A model generated the notes under the pieces. The model was given only the letters and a program-made list of their open reading frames with translations, was not told the DNA's origin and did no database searches. A program made the position numbers and the translations under genes. From Clostridia bacterium (GTDB lineage Bacteria; Bacillota; Clostridia; Oscillospirales; CAG-272), in contig JAFTYE010000006.1 of assembly GCA_017464805.1 (NCBI GenBank), positions 1 to 44,531 of the forward strand: 44,531 nucleotides of DNA, in the 5' to 3' direction. The first letter of the stretch is position 1, and each line of letters starts with the position of its first letter. Positions 7,646 to 20,506 of this stretch are shown piece after piece.

Positions 7646-8380
7646 TTATGGTTTTTCTTTCGGAATGCGTTTGAGGTGCTGCCTCACGCGGCCAAGGTCG
7701 CGGAGCATGCGGACGCTGTCGCGCACAAGGCGGATGCGGCCGGGGCGGTTCTCGATCACGCGGACGGGCATTTCGCCAAAATGCACGCCGCGCCGCTCGC
7801 CAACGGCGATCGCTTCGAAATCAAAGGCATAGCGGTCGATGCGGCAAAGCGGGAAGATCTTCTCCGCCGCCTCGGCGGTAAAGCCCTTGATGCCGCTTTG
7901 CGAATCGGACAGGTGCAGACCGAAAAACAGGCGAAGCAGAAGTCGATACGCGCGGGACACCGCGCGGCGAAGTAGCGAATATCCCTCATATCCCTGCGGA
8001 TGTAGGTCGCGCGACCCGATCACCGCGCCGTAGCGCGGGTAGGCGGAGAGGAAGGCCACCGTCCGCCCGATGACCGCCGTGCCGTAGGCCAGGTCGCAAT
8101 CGGTGAAGACGATGTACTTGCCGCGCGCGGCAAGGATTCCCCGCCGCACGGCGTGTCCTTTACCGTGATTTTTATCGCTTCGCAACACACGGGTGGCGGG
8201 ATCGCCATATTTTTCGACGATCTCGACCGAATTGTCGGTCGAACCGTCGTCCGAGAAAAGGATCTCGTATCCGTCGGGAAACGCCTCTTTCATGTAGGCG
8301 CACACGCGCGGCAGGATTTGAGGTAGGATGTCACTCTCATTGTACATGGGAATGACGAGCGTGGTATGCAGCCTTTCCAT
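7646..8380 (-). CDS. GT2 glycosyltransferase, dolichyl-phosphate beta-glucosyltransferase-like
   Basis: A 244-residue family-2 glycosyltransferase that probably loads a sugar from a nucleotide donor onto polyprenyl phosphate at the inner membrane face. It shows TLVIPMYNES, the SDDGSTDNS nucleotide site, the DXD-like TDCDLAYG, and SDSQSGIKGF, which is typical of the DPG/DPM-synthase group. There is no transmembrane tail, unlike some relatives. AAAGGAG precedes the ATG by seven bases. It stands alone between two hairpins; the lipid acceptor and the sugar cannot be read from the sequence. A near copy of the repeated 12-mer (8183-8194, one mismatch) lies inside it. Confidence 0.82.
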   Translation of the reverse strand: MERLHTTLVIPMYNESDILPQILPRVCAYMKEAFPDGYEILFSDDGSTDNSVEIVEKYGDPATRVLRSDKNHGKGHAVRRGILAARGKYIVFTDCDLAYGTAVIGRTVAFLSAYPRYGAVIGSRDLHPQGYEGYSLLRRAVSRAYRLLLRLFFGLHLSDSQSGIKGFTAEAAEKIFPLCRIDRYAFDFEAIAVGERRGVHFGEMPVRVIENRPGRIRLVRDSVRMLRDLGRVRQHLKRIPKEKP

Positions 8381-8424
8381 GGCATCTCCTTTCGGTATGG
8401 TATGGGTATAGGGAAGGTGTTTCG

Positions 8425-8448
8425 AAGCCCCCTCCCGGAGGGGGGCTT
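8425..8448. terminator. GC-rich hairpin between gyrA and the glycosyltransferase
   Basis: Arms AAGCCCCCTCC/GGAGGGGGGCTT with one bulge. There is no good T-run on the minus side, so termination of gyrA is uncertain. Similar hairpins lie at about 7549-7567 and 33556-33577. Confidence 0.45.
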
Positions 8449-8473
8449 GTATTATGTTTTCCTTTGCTGTGTC

Positions 8474-11047
<2,574 letters not shown>

Positions 11048-11123
11048 GGCTTCCTCTTATTAGCCGAATGGATCTTCGGCGGTTTTTCTTTCTGTGCCTT
11101 TCCCGTAAGGAGGGTGTTTTTTC

Positions 11124-11212
11124 GTGTCATCCTGAGCGCAGCACCGCCGAGATTCCGATGCTTCGCATCGCCCTGCGGGTTCGACTACGCTTCGCTCCGC
11201 TCAGAATGACAC
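11124..11212. repeat. 89-base inverted repeat between gyrB and gyrA
   Basis: The ends GTGTCATCCTGAGCG and CGCTCAGAATGACAC pair with each other, and a small hairpin (CGATGCTTCGCATCG) sits inside. Repeats starting with GTCATTCTGAGCG are common dispersed palindromes in bacterial genomes. Here it would fold in the gyrB-gyrA message and may separate their expression. Confidence 0.7.
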
Positions 11213-11297
11213 CTGCGGTGTCCGGCGGTGCGGAGTCGAAATCCGACCGCAGGGAGGATCAAACGCGACTCTCGCATTTGGGAACTTGTAAAAGCAT

Positions 11298-13247
<1,950 letters not shown>

Positions 13248-13351
13248 CTACCCAAAATTTGATGTCGTCCGTTCCGTCCGTGTGATATCCTATCACGCGA
13301 AAATCGGAAATTTCGGACACGGTGAAAATTTTTTAAGGGATACGGGGGTGT

Positions 13352-13415
13352 TGCCGCTTTTTGCAAAAAGCGGCGCAAAAACCTTTATATAACGGCTCGC
13401 AAGCTCGCCGTAAGA
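13352..13415. repeat. Partial hairpin-ended repeat (copy 4)
   Basis: It starts with a hairpin of arms GCCGCTTTTT/AAAAAGCGGC and contains AACGGCTCGCAAGCTCGCCG, also found in the fragment at 31128-31256. The other terminus is missing. It lies between remB and gyrB. Confidence 0.65.
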
Positions 13416-13422
13416 AAAATTA

Positions 13423-13695
13423 TTATTCCTCTCCCCACGCAGGCTCTTCGCCTCTTGCGCCGAGCGACAGAGAGGAGATATGAGAAAGGATCACGCGGCT
13501 TTCCTTTTTCTTTTCCCCATCCAAGAGGAGAAAGGATCTTGGAATATCCGCGTCCGCGACGCTCACGCGGCTTTCCTTCTGTGCACGGGATAGAAACGCC
13601 CTTCCCCCTGCCGTGACGGTCACGTTATCAAAATCAAAAATACCGATGATATCCTTTTTGCGAACGGTCTTGCCGTTACCGATGTGCAGGATCAT
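13423..13695 (-). CDS. remB: Extracellular matrix regulator RemB (DUF370)
   Basis: A 90-residue DUF370 protein. The related B. subtilis RemA and RemB proteins regulate biofilm matrix genes, and remB (yaaB) sits between recF and gyrB there, exactly as here. The domain begins MILHIGNGKTVRKKDIIGIFDFDN, and the region up to about residue 75 is typical. The tail is Gly/Glu-rich. ATG 13695 lies inside the last 20 bases of recF, which implies translational coupling. Direct targets in this organism are unknown. Confidence 0.88.
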   Translation of the reverse strand: MILHIGNGKTVRKKDIIGIFDFDNVTVTAGGRAFLSRAQKESRVSVADADIPRSFLLLDGEKKKESRVILSHISSLSLGARGEEPAWGEE

Positions 13696-14779
13696 AGCAG
13701 CCGCCCTCCACGTATATCTCATTGGCCGCAAGACCAAGCCTCTCTCCCCCCTCACAGGAGGTCAAGATGATCTGCTTTTCACCGTCACCGCCGAGCAGCA
13801 CCGCGCGCCGCCCCTCATCCAGCTCCGAGAGCACGTCGTCAAAGAGAAACACGGGGTATTCTCCCGTCCGCTCGCGGCACACCTCTCCCTCTGCCATTTT
13901 CAGCGACAGCACCGCCGTGCGCTGCTGCCCCTGCGAGGCAAAGGTTTTGGCTTCTTTATCGTTTATAAAAATCTCAAGGTCGTCTCGGTGCACGCCAAAC
14001 AGACTGCACCCCGTCGCCATTTCGCGGGAAATATCCGTGTTATACAACTCGATATATTTCTCCCGAACACTTTCTTTATCGGTAATTTCTCCCGCATCCG
14101 AGGAAAAGCGAAGAGATAGCCTCTCCCTCTCACCGGAAAGCGAGGCTTGCGCGTCCTTCGCGTATCCCGACAGGCGGTCGATATATTCCCGCCTCGCCAC
14201 AGCCACCGTGGCACAGGCCTCGGCCATGCCCTCGCTGTATGAGGCAAGCAGGTCGCGGTCGATGTATCCGAATTTAGCCGCTTCCTTTAGCACCGCGTTG
14301 CGGTGCTCGCGCAGCTTTTCGTAGCGCGACAGCGCACGCAAATATCCCTTATCTAATTGAGAAATTGCAATATTGAGAAACAGACGCCGCTCGGCGGGCC
14401 CTCCCTTGACCAGATCCAGATGCTCGGGATAAAAGAGCACCGCACGGAACTTGCCCATCATCTCCGAAAGTGAAATGGGAGCCGCACCGCGAAGACGCTT
14501 TCTCTCGCCATCGTAGTAACGGTAAGTCAGCCTTTGCTCGCCGTATTCCTTTTCTTCAAAGGTAAGGGACAAGGAAAAGCCCCTCTCCCCAAAGCGCACC
14601 TGATCCGCGTCGGTCGCGCCGCGGAAGCTTTTTCCGCGCGCAAAGGTGTAAATACCCTCAATGAGGTTGGTCTTTCCTTGTGCGTTTTTGCCGTACAGCA
14701 GGTTCACGCCGGGGGAAAAATCCAACCGTACCTTTTCCATGTTGCGGTAGTTCTCCGCCTCAAAGGAAGAGATCTTCAT
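13676..14779 (-). CDS. recF: DNA replication and repair protein RecF
   Basis: A 367-residue SMC-like ATPase that, with RecO and RecR, loads RecA at gaps and helps restart stalled forks. The Walker A motif is YGKNAQGKTNLIEG at about residue 30. The signature and Walker B region reads FLFDDVLSELDEGRR, followed by a D-loop-type segment. It starts three bases after the dnaN stop with only a weak ribosome site, as expected for coupled translation. The end overlaps remB. Confidence 0.95.
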   Translation of the reverse strand: MKISSFEAENYRNMEKVRLDFSPGVNLLYGKNAQGKTNLIEGIYTFARGKSFRGATDADQVRFGERGFSLSLTFEEKEYGEQRLTYRYYDGERKRLRGAAPISLSEMMGKFRAVLFYPEHLDLVKGGPAERRLFLNIAISQLDKGYLRALSRYEKLREHRNAVLKEAAKFGYIDRDLLASYSEGMAEACATVAVARREYIDRLSGYAKDAQASLSGERERLSLRFSSDAGEITDKESVREKYIELYNTDISREMATGCSLFGVHRDDLEIFINDKEAKTFASQGQQRTAVLSLKMAEGEVCRERTGEYPVFLFDDVLSELDEGRRAVLLGGDGEKQIILTSCEGGERLGLAANEIYVEGGCYDPAHR

Positions 14780-14782
14780 CTC

Positions 14783-15931
14783 TTATCCGTTCATGCGAAC
14801 GGGCAGAACCATGTAGAAGAAGCTCTTTTCCTCGCTCTTCTCATGCGGACGAATGGTCACACTCTGCGTGGGCGACTGGAAGGACAAATCCAGTAGCTCT
14901 CCCTCACTTGCGCGGATGCTGTTTATAAGGTAGCGGCAGTTAAAGCCTATCTCCAGATTCTCCCCCTCGTGGGTAACCGGCATTTCATCGTACACCTTGC
15001 CGTTGACCGAGGTCGAGGTGATGCTCATGACGTTGCCATCCAAAATAAGCTTGACGTAGCTGCGGCCGGAGCCTACGATGCGTTCCTCGGCGATCAGAGT
15101 CGCTCTTTCCAGTGCTGCGAGCAGACGGTCGCGCTCAACAGTGATGTGGATGGTTTGATCCTTTGGAATGATGCGTTCGTAGTCGATGTATTCGGAATCG
15201 ATCATGCGCGTAAAGAAGATAATATCGTCAAAGAAGAAAATGGCATGCTTGCGCGCAATTTTGACGCAGGTGATCTCGTCCCCGTCACCAAGGATCCGGA
15301 CAAGCTCGTTCAGCGCGTGGCCGGGTACGAGAAAGGAAAAGTCCAGCACGCTGACCTCACCCACATCCCGCAGGTCGCAGGATACCGCGCGGCGGGAAAG
15401 AGTATAGGAGTCGCAGGAGATCAGCTCCATGCGATTTTCCATAATACGGAAGAAAGCACCGCAGAGCATGGGACGAGAATCCTGCTCTGCGACCGAGTGC
15501 AGGACCTTGGAGATCATGTCCTTAAGAATCTCACTCTCTACCTCAAAGCCGCGCGGGCCGGTCAGCTCCGGCATGGTGGGAAAATCCTTACCGGGAAGTG
15601 CGGACAAGGAGAAGGATGCCTTACCCGAGGTGACGGTGGTGTTGAGGTTTTCGTCCACCGCGATGGTCAGCTCGTCCTCGGACAGCACCTTGATGATCTG
15701 AAGAAGACGACCGGCCGAAATGATATAGCTGCCGGGCTCGATCACCGACTCTGCCTCCAGCGTTGCACGGACACCCTTGTTCATGTCGTAGGTGGACAGG
15801 CGAACCGTGTTGCCCCCCATCGTTTCGATGAGGACACCCTCAATAGATGGAATGGAGTTTTTGGTGGATACGGTTCCCATGCAGGGGTAGAGCTTCTCCA
15901 GCAGCTTGGATTTTTTGAAAACGATCTTCAT
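14783..15931 (-). CDS. dnaN: DNA polymerase III beta subunit (sliding clamp)
   Basis: A 382-residue clamp of three similar domains that encircles DNA and tethers polymerase III. The start MKIVFKKSKLLEKL and the C-terminal LPVRMNG are typical. The frame continues upstream, but ATG 15931 fits the family. The nearest good Shine-Dalgarno (AAAGGAGAG) lies about 30 bases upstream, with a GTCCC-TTCG-GGAC hairpin between it and the ATG. dnaA lies upstream across a 493-base gap that may contain the origin. The small S4 gene (yaaA), often found between dnaN and recF, is absent. Confidence 0.95.
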   Translation of the reverse strand: MKIVFKKSKLLEKLYPCMGTVSTKNSIPSIEGVLIETMGGNTVRLSTYDMNKGVRATLEAESVIEPGSYIISAGRLLQIIKVLSEDELTIAVDENLNTTVTSGKASFSLSALPGKDFPTMPELTGPRGFEVESEILKDMISKVLHSVAEQDSRPMLCGAFFRIMENRMELISCDSYTLSRRAVSCDLRDVGEVSVLDFSFLVPGHALNELVRILGDGDEITCVKIARKHAIFFFDDIIFFTRMIDSEYIDYERIIPKDQTIHITVERDRLLAALERATLIAEERIVGSGRSYVKLILDGNVMSITSTSVNGKVYDEMPVTHEGENLEIGFNCRYLINSIRASEGELLDLSFQSPTQSVTIRPHEKSEEKSFFYMVLPVRMNG

Positions 15932-16151
15932 GTTGCACGTCGTCGTCCCGAAGGGACGGCTCTCCTTTTGTGTGTTTTCTTTTATTCTGTATCCAGTAGT
16001 AACCGTAGTAGGGGCTGTTGAAACTGTTGGGAATTCAAAATTGCCATATAAGGACAAGCAATTTCAGCTTTTCTAAATGTTGGAAAGGGGTTAGGAAGGT
16101 GTGTGGTGTGTGTTGAAAAACAGACACTTTTCAACAGGGGTAGGGGAAGAT
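15932..16151. other. Candidate oriC segment between dnaA and dnaN
   Basis: Five 9-mers of the form TGTTGRRAA or close lie at 16016-16024, 16025-16033 (tandem), 16078-16086, 16111-16119 and 16128-16136 (the last inverted). Two related ones lie upstream of dnaA at 17862-17870 (inverted) and 17873-17881. They differ from the canonical DnaA box TGTGGATAA at two or more positions. No canonical box was found by eye. The location is a usual place for a Bacillota oriC. Confidence 0.4.
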
Positions 16152-16405
16152 GCCACTTTTTGAAAAAAGTGGATCAAAAACTTTTCATGCGTGCCTCACA
16201 GGTTCGGCACAGGAAAATTTATCGCGACTGCGCGGCAGTCGCGCAGGGGGAAAGCCGACGGACGCCGTTATGCGATCATTACACTAAAAGGGAAACGGTG
16301 TCTGTGAAGTTTCCCCCCACACGGCGCAAACCGTGATAACCACTTTTGCGGCGATCCTGCGGGCCGCGCCCTGAAAGCTTTTGCGGAGCTTTTCTCGAAA
16401 AGAGA
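16152..16405 (+). repeat. Hairpin-ended intergenic repeat, copy 2
   Basis: The left end is a hairpin with arms CCACTTTTT/AAAAAGTGG and the right end is AAAGCTTTTGCGGAGCTTTT followed by CTCGAAAAG. The inside shares GGTGTCTGTGAAGTTTCCCC, CGGCGCAAACCGTGATAACC and TTTTGCGGCG with copies 1 and 3, in the same orientation. It sits between dnaA and the candidate origin, so the dnaA message probably ends in or before it. Confidence 0.7.
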
Positions 16406-16424
16406 CCCTTCTCTTCTCGTCCTA

Positions 16425-17804
16425 TCACATCTGCAAGGTAGAGATCAGCTCGTTAACCTCGCTCTCCATACCGGGTACGCTTTCAATCTGTCCCTTGACG
16501 TACTTGGTCGAGGCAATGACTGTTGCGTGGTCACGCGAGAAAAGCTTACCGATATCGGACAGGGAAAGCTCCGTCAGGTGCCGTATCAGGTAGATACACA
16601 AATGCCGCGCCTTGGCGATATTGTCGTTTCTCTTTTTGCTGCGGATATCCTCCTCGCTCACCCCGTACCGCTCGGAGATCAACTCAAATATTTTGTCGAT
16701 GGTATCGTTCTCCGACTTCGAGCTGGAAAGGATCGGCGAAATCGCCTCTTTGCACAGCTCCAGGGTGATGGGCGTGGAGGTCAGCATGCTCACTGCGCTG
16801 ATCTTTTTGATCGCACCCTCGATGGTTCGAATGCTGTTTTTGAGCTTTTGGGAAAGGAAGGTCACTGCATCCTCGGGAATGACAATGCCAAGCTCCTCTG
16901 CCTTTTTCAGAATAATGGCCGTCCGCAGCTCGATGCTCGGCGGCTGCACGTCCGCGATCAGACCCCACTCAAATCGGGTACGTAAACGCTCCTCCAGCGT
17001 GCGGATGTCCCGCGGCGGTCGATCGGAGGTCAGAATGATCTGCTTATCCGCATCATGCAGGGCATTAAAGGTGTGGAAGAATTCCTCCTGCGTGGACTCC
17101 TTACCCGCGATAAACTGAATATCGTCAATCAGCAGCACGTCTGCGCGGCGGTAATAGTCGCGGAACTGCTTGGTACGTCCCGTTTGAATGGCCTGGATCA
17201 GCTCGTTTGTGAAATCCGCACCGCCCTTGTAAATGATATGTACGTCGGGCATGGTGTTTTTGATCTCGTTTGTGATTGCATAAAGCAGGTGGGTCTTGCC
17301 AAGCCCGCTCTGACCGTAAATAAAAAGCGGGTTGTAGCTGGTCGCGGGGTTGCGTGCCACCGCAATACAGGCGGCATGGGCGAACTTGTTGGAATCGCCG
17401 ACCACAAAGTTATCAAAGGTGTATTGAGAGAATATCTTTTTGCTCTCGATATCCGCGCCGATGTTCGGCTCCTCCTCAAGTAGCTCTGTACGCTTTTCCT
17501 TGGAAACCAGCGACTGCGGCTCGCGCGTAAAGGTGGGAACGGAAATGCCCTCGTTTTTCTCGGTGGAAATGATATCCACCTCCACCTCAAAGCCGATTAC
17601 CTCGCGCAGTGCGTCCGAAAGAACGCCCGTATATTTATTCTGTATGATGCTCTGCTTGAAATCGCTGTTGATCTTAAAGACCGCGCGGCCCTCATCCAGC
17701 GAAAGAAGAACCAGATCCCCAAACCACAAGTCAAACACCGTGGGGGAATAGTGGGTGCGGACACGTTCCAGGGTTGCCGCACAGACGGATTCCAGCTCTT
17801 GCAT
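16425..17804 (-). CDS. dnaA: Chromosomal replication initiator DnaA
   Basis: A 459-residue AAA+ initiator. Domain I covers about residues 1-80, followed by a variable linker. Walker A is GQSGLGKT (164-171) and Walker B is VLLIDDIQF (about 223-231). The C-terminal DNA-binding domain carries the signature RDHATVIAS. One deviation: the segment usually read SSEKFTNEL in the initiator-specific region is GGADFTNEL here (194-202). It has its own promoter, diverging from that of nfnA. Confidence 0.97.
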   Translation of the reverse strand: MQELESVCAATLERVRTHYSPTVFDLWFGDLVLLSLDEGRAVFKINSDFKQSIIQNKYTGVLSDALREVIGFEVEVDIISTEKNEGISVPTFTREPQSLVSKEKRTELLEEEPNIGADIESKKIFSQYTFDNFVVGDSNKFAHAACIAVARNPATSYNPLFIYGQSGLGKTHLLYAITNEIKNTMPDVHIIYKGGADFTNELIQAIQTGRTKQFRDYYRRADVLLIDDIQFIAGKESTQEEFFHTFNALHDADKQIILTSDRPPRDIRTLEERLRTRFEWGLIADVQPPSIELRTAIILKKAEELGIVIPEDAVTFLSQKLKNSIRTIEGAIKKISAVSMLTSTPITLELCKEAISPILSSSKSENDTIDKIFELISERYGVSEEDIRSKKRNDNIAKARHLCIYLIRHLTELSLSDIGKLFSRDHATVIASTKYVKGQIESVPGMESEVNELISTLQM

Positions 17805-17839
17805 ACGAAAACTCCTATAATACTAATATAATATACTAT

Positions 17840-17868
17840 ATTATAACATATACCTTTATAAATTTCAA
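17840..17868 (-). promoter_or_regulatory. dnaA promoter
   Basis: On the minus strand TTGAAA (17863-17868) and TATAAT (17840-17845) are separated by 17 bases, about 35 bases before the start codon. The surrounding 60 bases are very AT-rich and could also serve as an unwinding element. One TGTTGRRAA-type 9-mer overlaps the -35 box. Confidence 0.75.
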
Positions 17869-17887
17869 CCACTGTTGAGAAAAAACC

Positions 17888-17916
17888 TTGCAAAAACAGG
17901 ATGGGTGTGCTACAAT
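17888..17916 (+). promoter_or_regulatory. nfnA promoter
   Basis: TTGCAA (17888-17893) and TACAAT (17911-17916) with a 17-base spacer, 24 bases before the nfnA start codon. It faces away from the dnaA promoter. Confidence 0.72.
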
Positions 17917-17940
17917 AAAAGAAATTCAGGAGGTAAAGAC

Positions 17941-18777
17941 ATGTTTCTGATTACGAAAAAAAAGCAGTTGAACGAAAACACCGTTCAAATGACCATAAAG
18001 GCACCACACGTGGCGCGGCGCGCCCTGCCGGGGCAGTTCATCATTTTCCGTACCCACGAGGGCGGGGAACGCATTCCGTTGACCATCGCTTCCTATGACC
18101 GTGAAAGCGGTGAGGTGACGCTCATTTTCCAGACCGTCGGGGCATCTACCTCCATTCTCGGTGCAAAGCAAGAGGGAGAGAGCATTCTCGACTTCGTCGG
18201 CCCGCTGGGACAGGCAAGTGAGTTTGAAAACGAAACTCGCGTGGCGGTAATCGGTGGCGGCCTTGGCTGTGCGATCGCCTGGCCGCAGGCAAAATTTTTG
18301 CATGAGTCGGGGGTCGAGGTTGATATGATCTGCGGCTTCCGAAACAAGGATGCCGTCATTTTGGAAGAGGAAATGAAAAATTCCTGCCAAAATCTCGTTC
18401 TCATGACCGACGACGGCTCCTACGGCGAAAAGGGGCTTGTGACCCAGGGGCTGAAAAAGCTGATAGAGGGCGGCGCGAAATACAGCCGCGTGATTGCCAT
18501 CGGCCCGCCTGTGATGATGAAATTCGTGGCCGCGCTGACTAAGGAGTACGGTATTCCGACCACCGTCAGCATGAATCCCATTATGATTGACGGAACAGGC
18601 ATGTGCGGCGGTTGCCGCGTTCGCGTGGGCGGCGAGTATAAGTTCGCTTGCGTGGACGGCCCGGATTTTGACGGCCATGCCGTGGATTTCGACGAGCTGA
18701 TTCTGCGTAACCGCATGTACGCGGAGCAGGAAAATCATCACCGCGAGGAGACCTGTAATTTGCTCAAACAGGGGTAA
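17941..18777 (+). CDS. nfnA: NfnA-like ferredoxin:NADP+ reductase subunit (FAD, [2Fe-2S])
   Basis: A 278-residue flavoprotein of the ferredoxin-NADP reductase superfamily, closest to the small subunit of NfnAB / sulfide dehydrogenase beta and related to PyrK. The FAD site is RIPLTIASYD, the nucleotide site is AVIGGGLGCAIA, and the [2Fe-2S] ligands are in GTGMCGGCRV followed by FACVDGPDFDGH. ATG 17941 follows CAGGAGGT; an upstream in-frame start at 17875 overlaps the promoter and is rejected. With the nfnB gene downstream it probably forms a complex that transfers electrons between NAD(H), NADP(H) and ferredoxin. Whether it bifurcates is inferred. Confidence 0.85.
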   Translation: MFLITKKKQLNENTVQMTIKAPHVARRALPGQFIIFRTHEGGERIPLTIASYDRESGEVTLIFQTVGASTSILGAKQEGESILDFVGPLGQASEFENETRVAVIGGGLGCAIAWPQAKFLHESGVEVDMICGFRNKDAVILEEEMKNSCQNLVLMTDDGSYGEKGLVTQGLKKLIEGGAKYSRVIAIGPPVMMKFVAALTKEYGIPTTVSMNPIMIDGTGMCGGCRVRVGGEYKFACVDGPDFDGHAVDFDELILRNRMYAEQENHHREETCNLLKQG

Positions 18778-18787
18778 AGAGGAAACA

Positions 18788-19010
18788 GAATGCTTTTCGA
18801 GAAAAGCTTGGCAAAAGCTTTCAGGCGCGCCGCGCAAGCTTGGTGCAGGGGTAAAACCGACGGGCGCCGTCCCCTACCGATTTTCTATAAACGTGACAAT
18901 CCGCAGACAGCGTCTGTGAAATTTACCCCTATACGGCGTAAGCCGTGATAATCGTTTTTTGTGGCGAGCCACTTATGAAAAGTTTTGCGGAGCTTTTTCA
19001 AAAGCGACCC
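18788..19010 (+). repeat. Hairpin-ended intergenic repeat, copy 3 (inside the nfn operon)
   Basis: The left end GCTTTTCGAGAAAAGC is self-complementary and the right end is AGTTTTGCGGAGCTTTTTCA followed by AAAGCGACCC. The internal blocks GCGTCTGTGAAATTTACCCC and CGGCGTAAGCCGTGATAATC match copies 1 and 2. It separates nfnA from nfnB, which are usually adjacent, so it is transcribed within that unit. Confidence 0.72.
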
Positions 19011-19041
19011 GTCCCATTCCCTTCAAACAAAAGGAGAAATC

Positions 19042-20433
19042 ATGAAAAATATGTCCCCAACACGCACGCCCATGAAAGAGGCGGCGCCCGATATCCGAAA
19101 CAAAAACTTTTCCGAGGTCGCGCTCGGCTACACGGCAGAGGAAGCCATGACCGAGGCCGCGCGATGCCTCGGCTGCAAAAATCACCCCTGTACCGATGGA
19201 TGCCCCGTATCCGTCCGCATCCCCGAATTTCTTTGTCTTGTCGCAGAGGGCAAATTTGCCGAAGCGTATGCGGTCATCCGTTCTACCAACTCTCTGCCCG
19301 CTGTCTGCGGCCGCGTCTGTCCGCAGGAAACGCAGTGCGAGGGCAAATGTGTACGCGGCATCAAGGGCGAGCCGGTCGCAATCGGGCGTCTGGAACGCTT
19401 CTGCGCGGACTTTGCGCGCGCCAATGCGACACACGGGTCCCTTGAAACCAAACAGGAAGGCCCCCGTGTGGCGGTGATCGGATCGGGTCCCGCAGGCCTT
19501 GCCTGTGCCGGTGACTTGGCCGCAGCAGGCTGTCGCGTGACGGTCTTTGAGGCCCTGCACGCCGCGGGCGGCGTGCTGGTCTACGGTATTCCCGAGTTCC
19601 GTCTTCCCAAATCCATCGTCGCACACGAAGTGGACAACCTTCGCCGCGCGGGCGTGGAATTTTCCTGTGACACCGTCATCGGCCGTTCCATGACCGTGGA
19701 CGAGCTGTTTGCGGATGGCTACCGCGCGGTCTTTATCGGCTCGGGCGCCGGATTGCCGCAGTTCATGAACATCCCGGGTGAGGGTCTTTGCGGCGTGTAC
19801 AGCGCGAACGAATACCTGACCCGCGTGAACTTGATGAAGGCATATGAGGAAAACGCCTTGACCCCCATCAAGCGTGCCCGTCGCGTCGCCGTGATCGGCG
19901 GCGGCAACGTGGCCATGGACGCCGCCCGTTGCGCGAAGCGCATGGGCGCGGAGGAGGTCTACATCGTCTACCGCCGCGGCGAGGAGGAAATGCCCGCGCG
20001 TCGCGAGGAGATCCACCACGCCAAGGAGGAGGGCATCATCTTCCGCCTGCTCACCAATCCGACCGCCATTCTGGATGACGGACGCGGCAACGTGGCGGGC
20101 ATCACTGTCCAAAAAATGGAGCTTGGCGAGCCGGATGCAGGTGGCCGTCGCCGCCCCGTAGCCATTCCCGGCTCGGAGGAGGATATCGCGGTCGAGGCGG
20201 TCATCGAGGCCGTCGGCACGCGTCCTAATCCCCTGCTCCGCATGACCACCGAGGGCCTCACGGCCAACCGTTGGGGATGTATTGTGGTCGGCGAGGACGG
20301 CGTGACCACCGAAAAGGATGGTGTGTTCGCGGGCGGAGATGCCGTCACGGGTGCCGCGACCGTTATTCTCGCCATGGGTGCGGGTAAGGCCGGTGCCGCC
20401 GCTATCCTCGATTACATCAAGAACAATCCGTGA
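19042..20433 (+). CDS. nfnB: NfnB / NADPH-dependent glutamate synthase small-subunit-like flavoprotein
   Basis: A 463-residue protein with N-terminal [4Fe-4S] ligands in CLGCKNHPCTDGCPV and CGRVCPQETQCEGKC. An FAD Rossmann fold follows (AVIGSGPAGLACAGDL), then an NAD(P)H site (VAVIGGGNVAMDAAR) and a C-terminal FAD loop (GVFAGGDAVTGAATVI). Such proteins are often labelled gltA, but no large glutamate synthase subunit is present and nfnA is next door, so the NfnAB transhydrogenase reading is preferred. AGGAGA lies six bases before ATG 19042. An exact 12-mer repeat (19427) falls in the linker ANATHGS. Confidence 0.87.
   Translation: MKNMSPTRTPMKEAAPDIRNKNFSEVALGYTAEEAMTEAARCLGCKNHPCTDGCPVSVRIPEFLCLVAEGKFAEAYAVIRSTNSLPAVCGRVCPQETQCEGKCVRGIKGEPVAIGRLERFCADFARANATHGSLETKQEGPRVAVIGSGPAGLACAGDLAAAGCRVTVFEALHAAGGVLVYGIPEFRLPKSIVAHEVDNLRRAGVEFSCDTVIGRSMTVDELFADGYRAVFIGSGAGLPQFMNIPGEGLCGVYSANEYLTRVNLMKAYEENALTPIKRARRVAVIGGGNVAMDAARCAKRMGAEEVYIVYRRGEEEMPARREEIHHAKEEGIIFRLLTNPTAILDDGRGNVAGITVQKMELGEPDAGGRRRPVAIPGSEEDIAVEAVIEAVGTRPNPLLRMTTEGLTANRWGCIVVGEDGVTTEKDGVFAGGDAVTGAATVILAMGAGKAGAAAILDYIKNNP
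19427..19438 (+). repeat. Single 12-mer copy in nfnB
   Basis: Exact CGACACACGGGT preceded by G, coding Ala-Thr-His-Gly in a linker between the iron-sulfur and FAD domains. Confidence 0.8.
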
Positions 20434-20506
20434 AGGACGGGGAAAGGTATACCCATTGGGCTTTTCTATCTGTCCCCAAACTTCCCTTTCAAAACAAGGA
20501 GAAACC

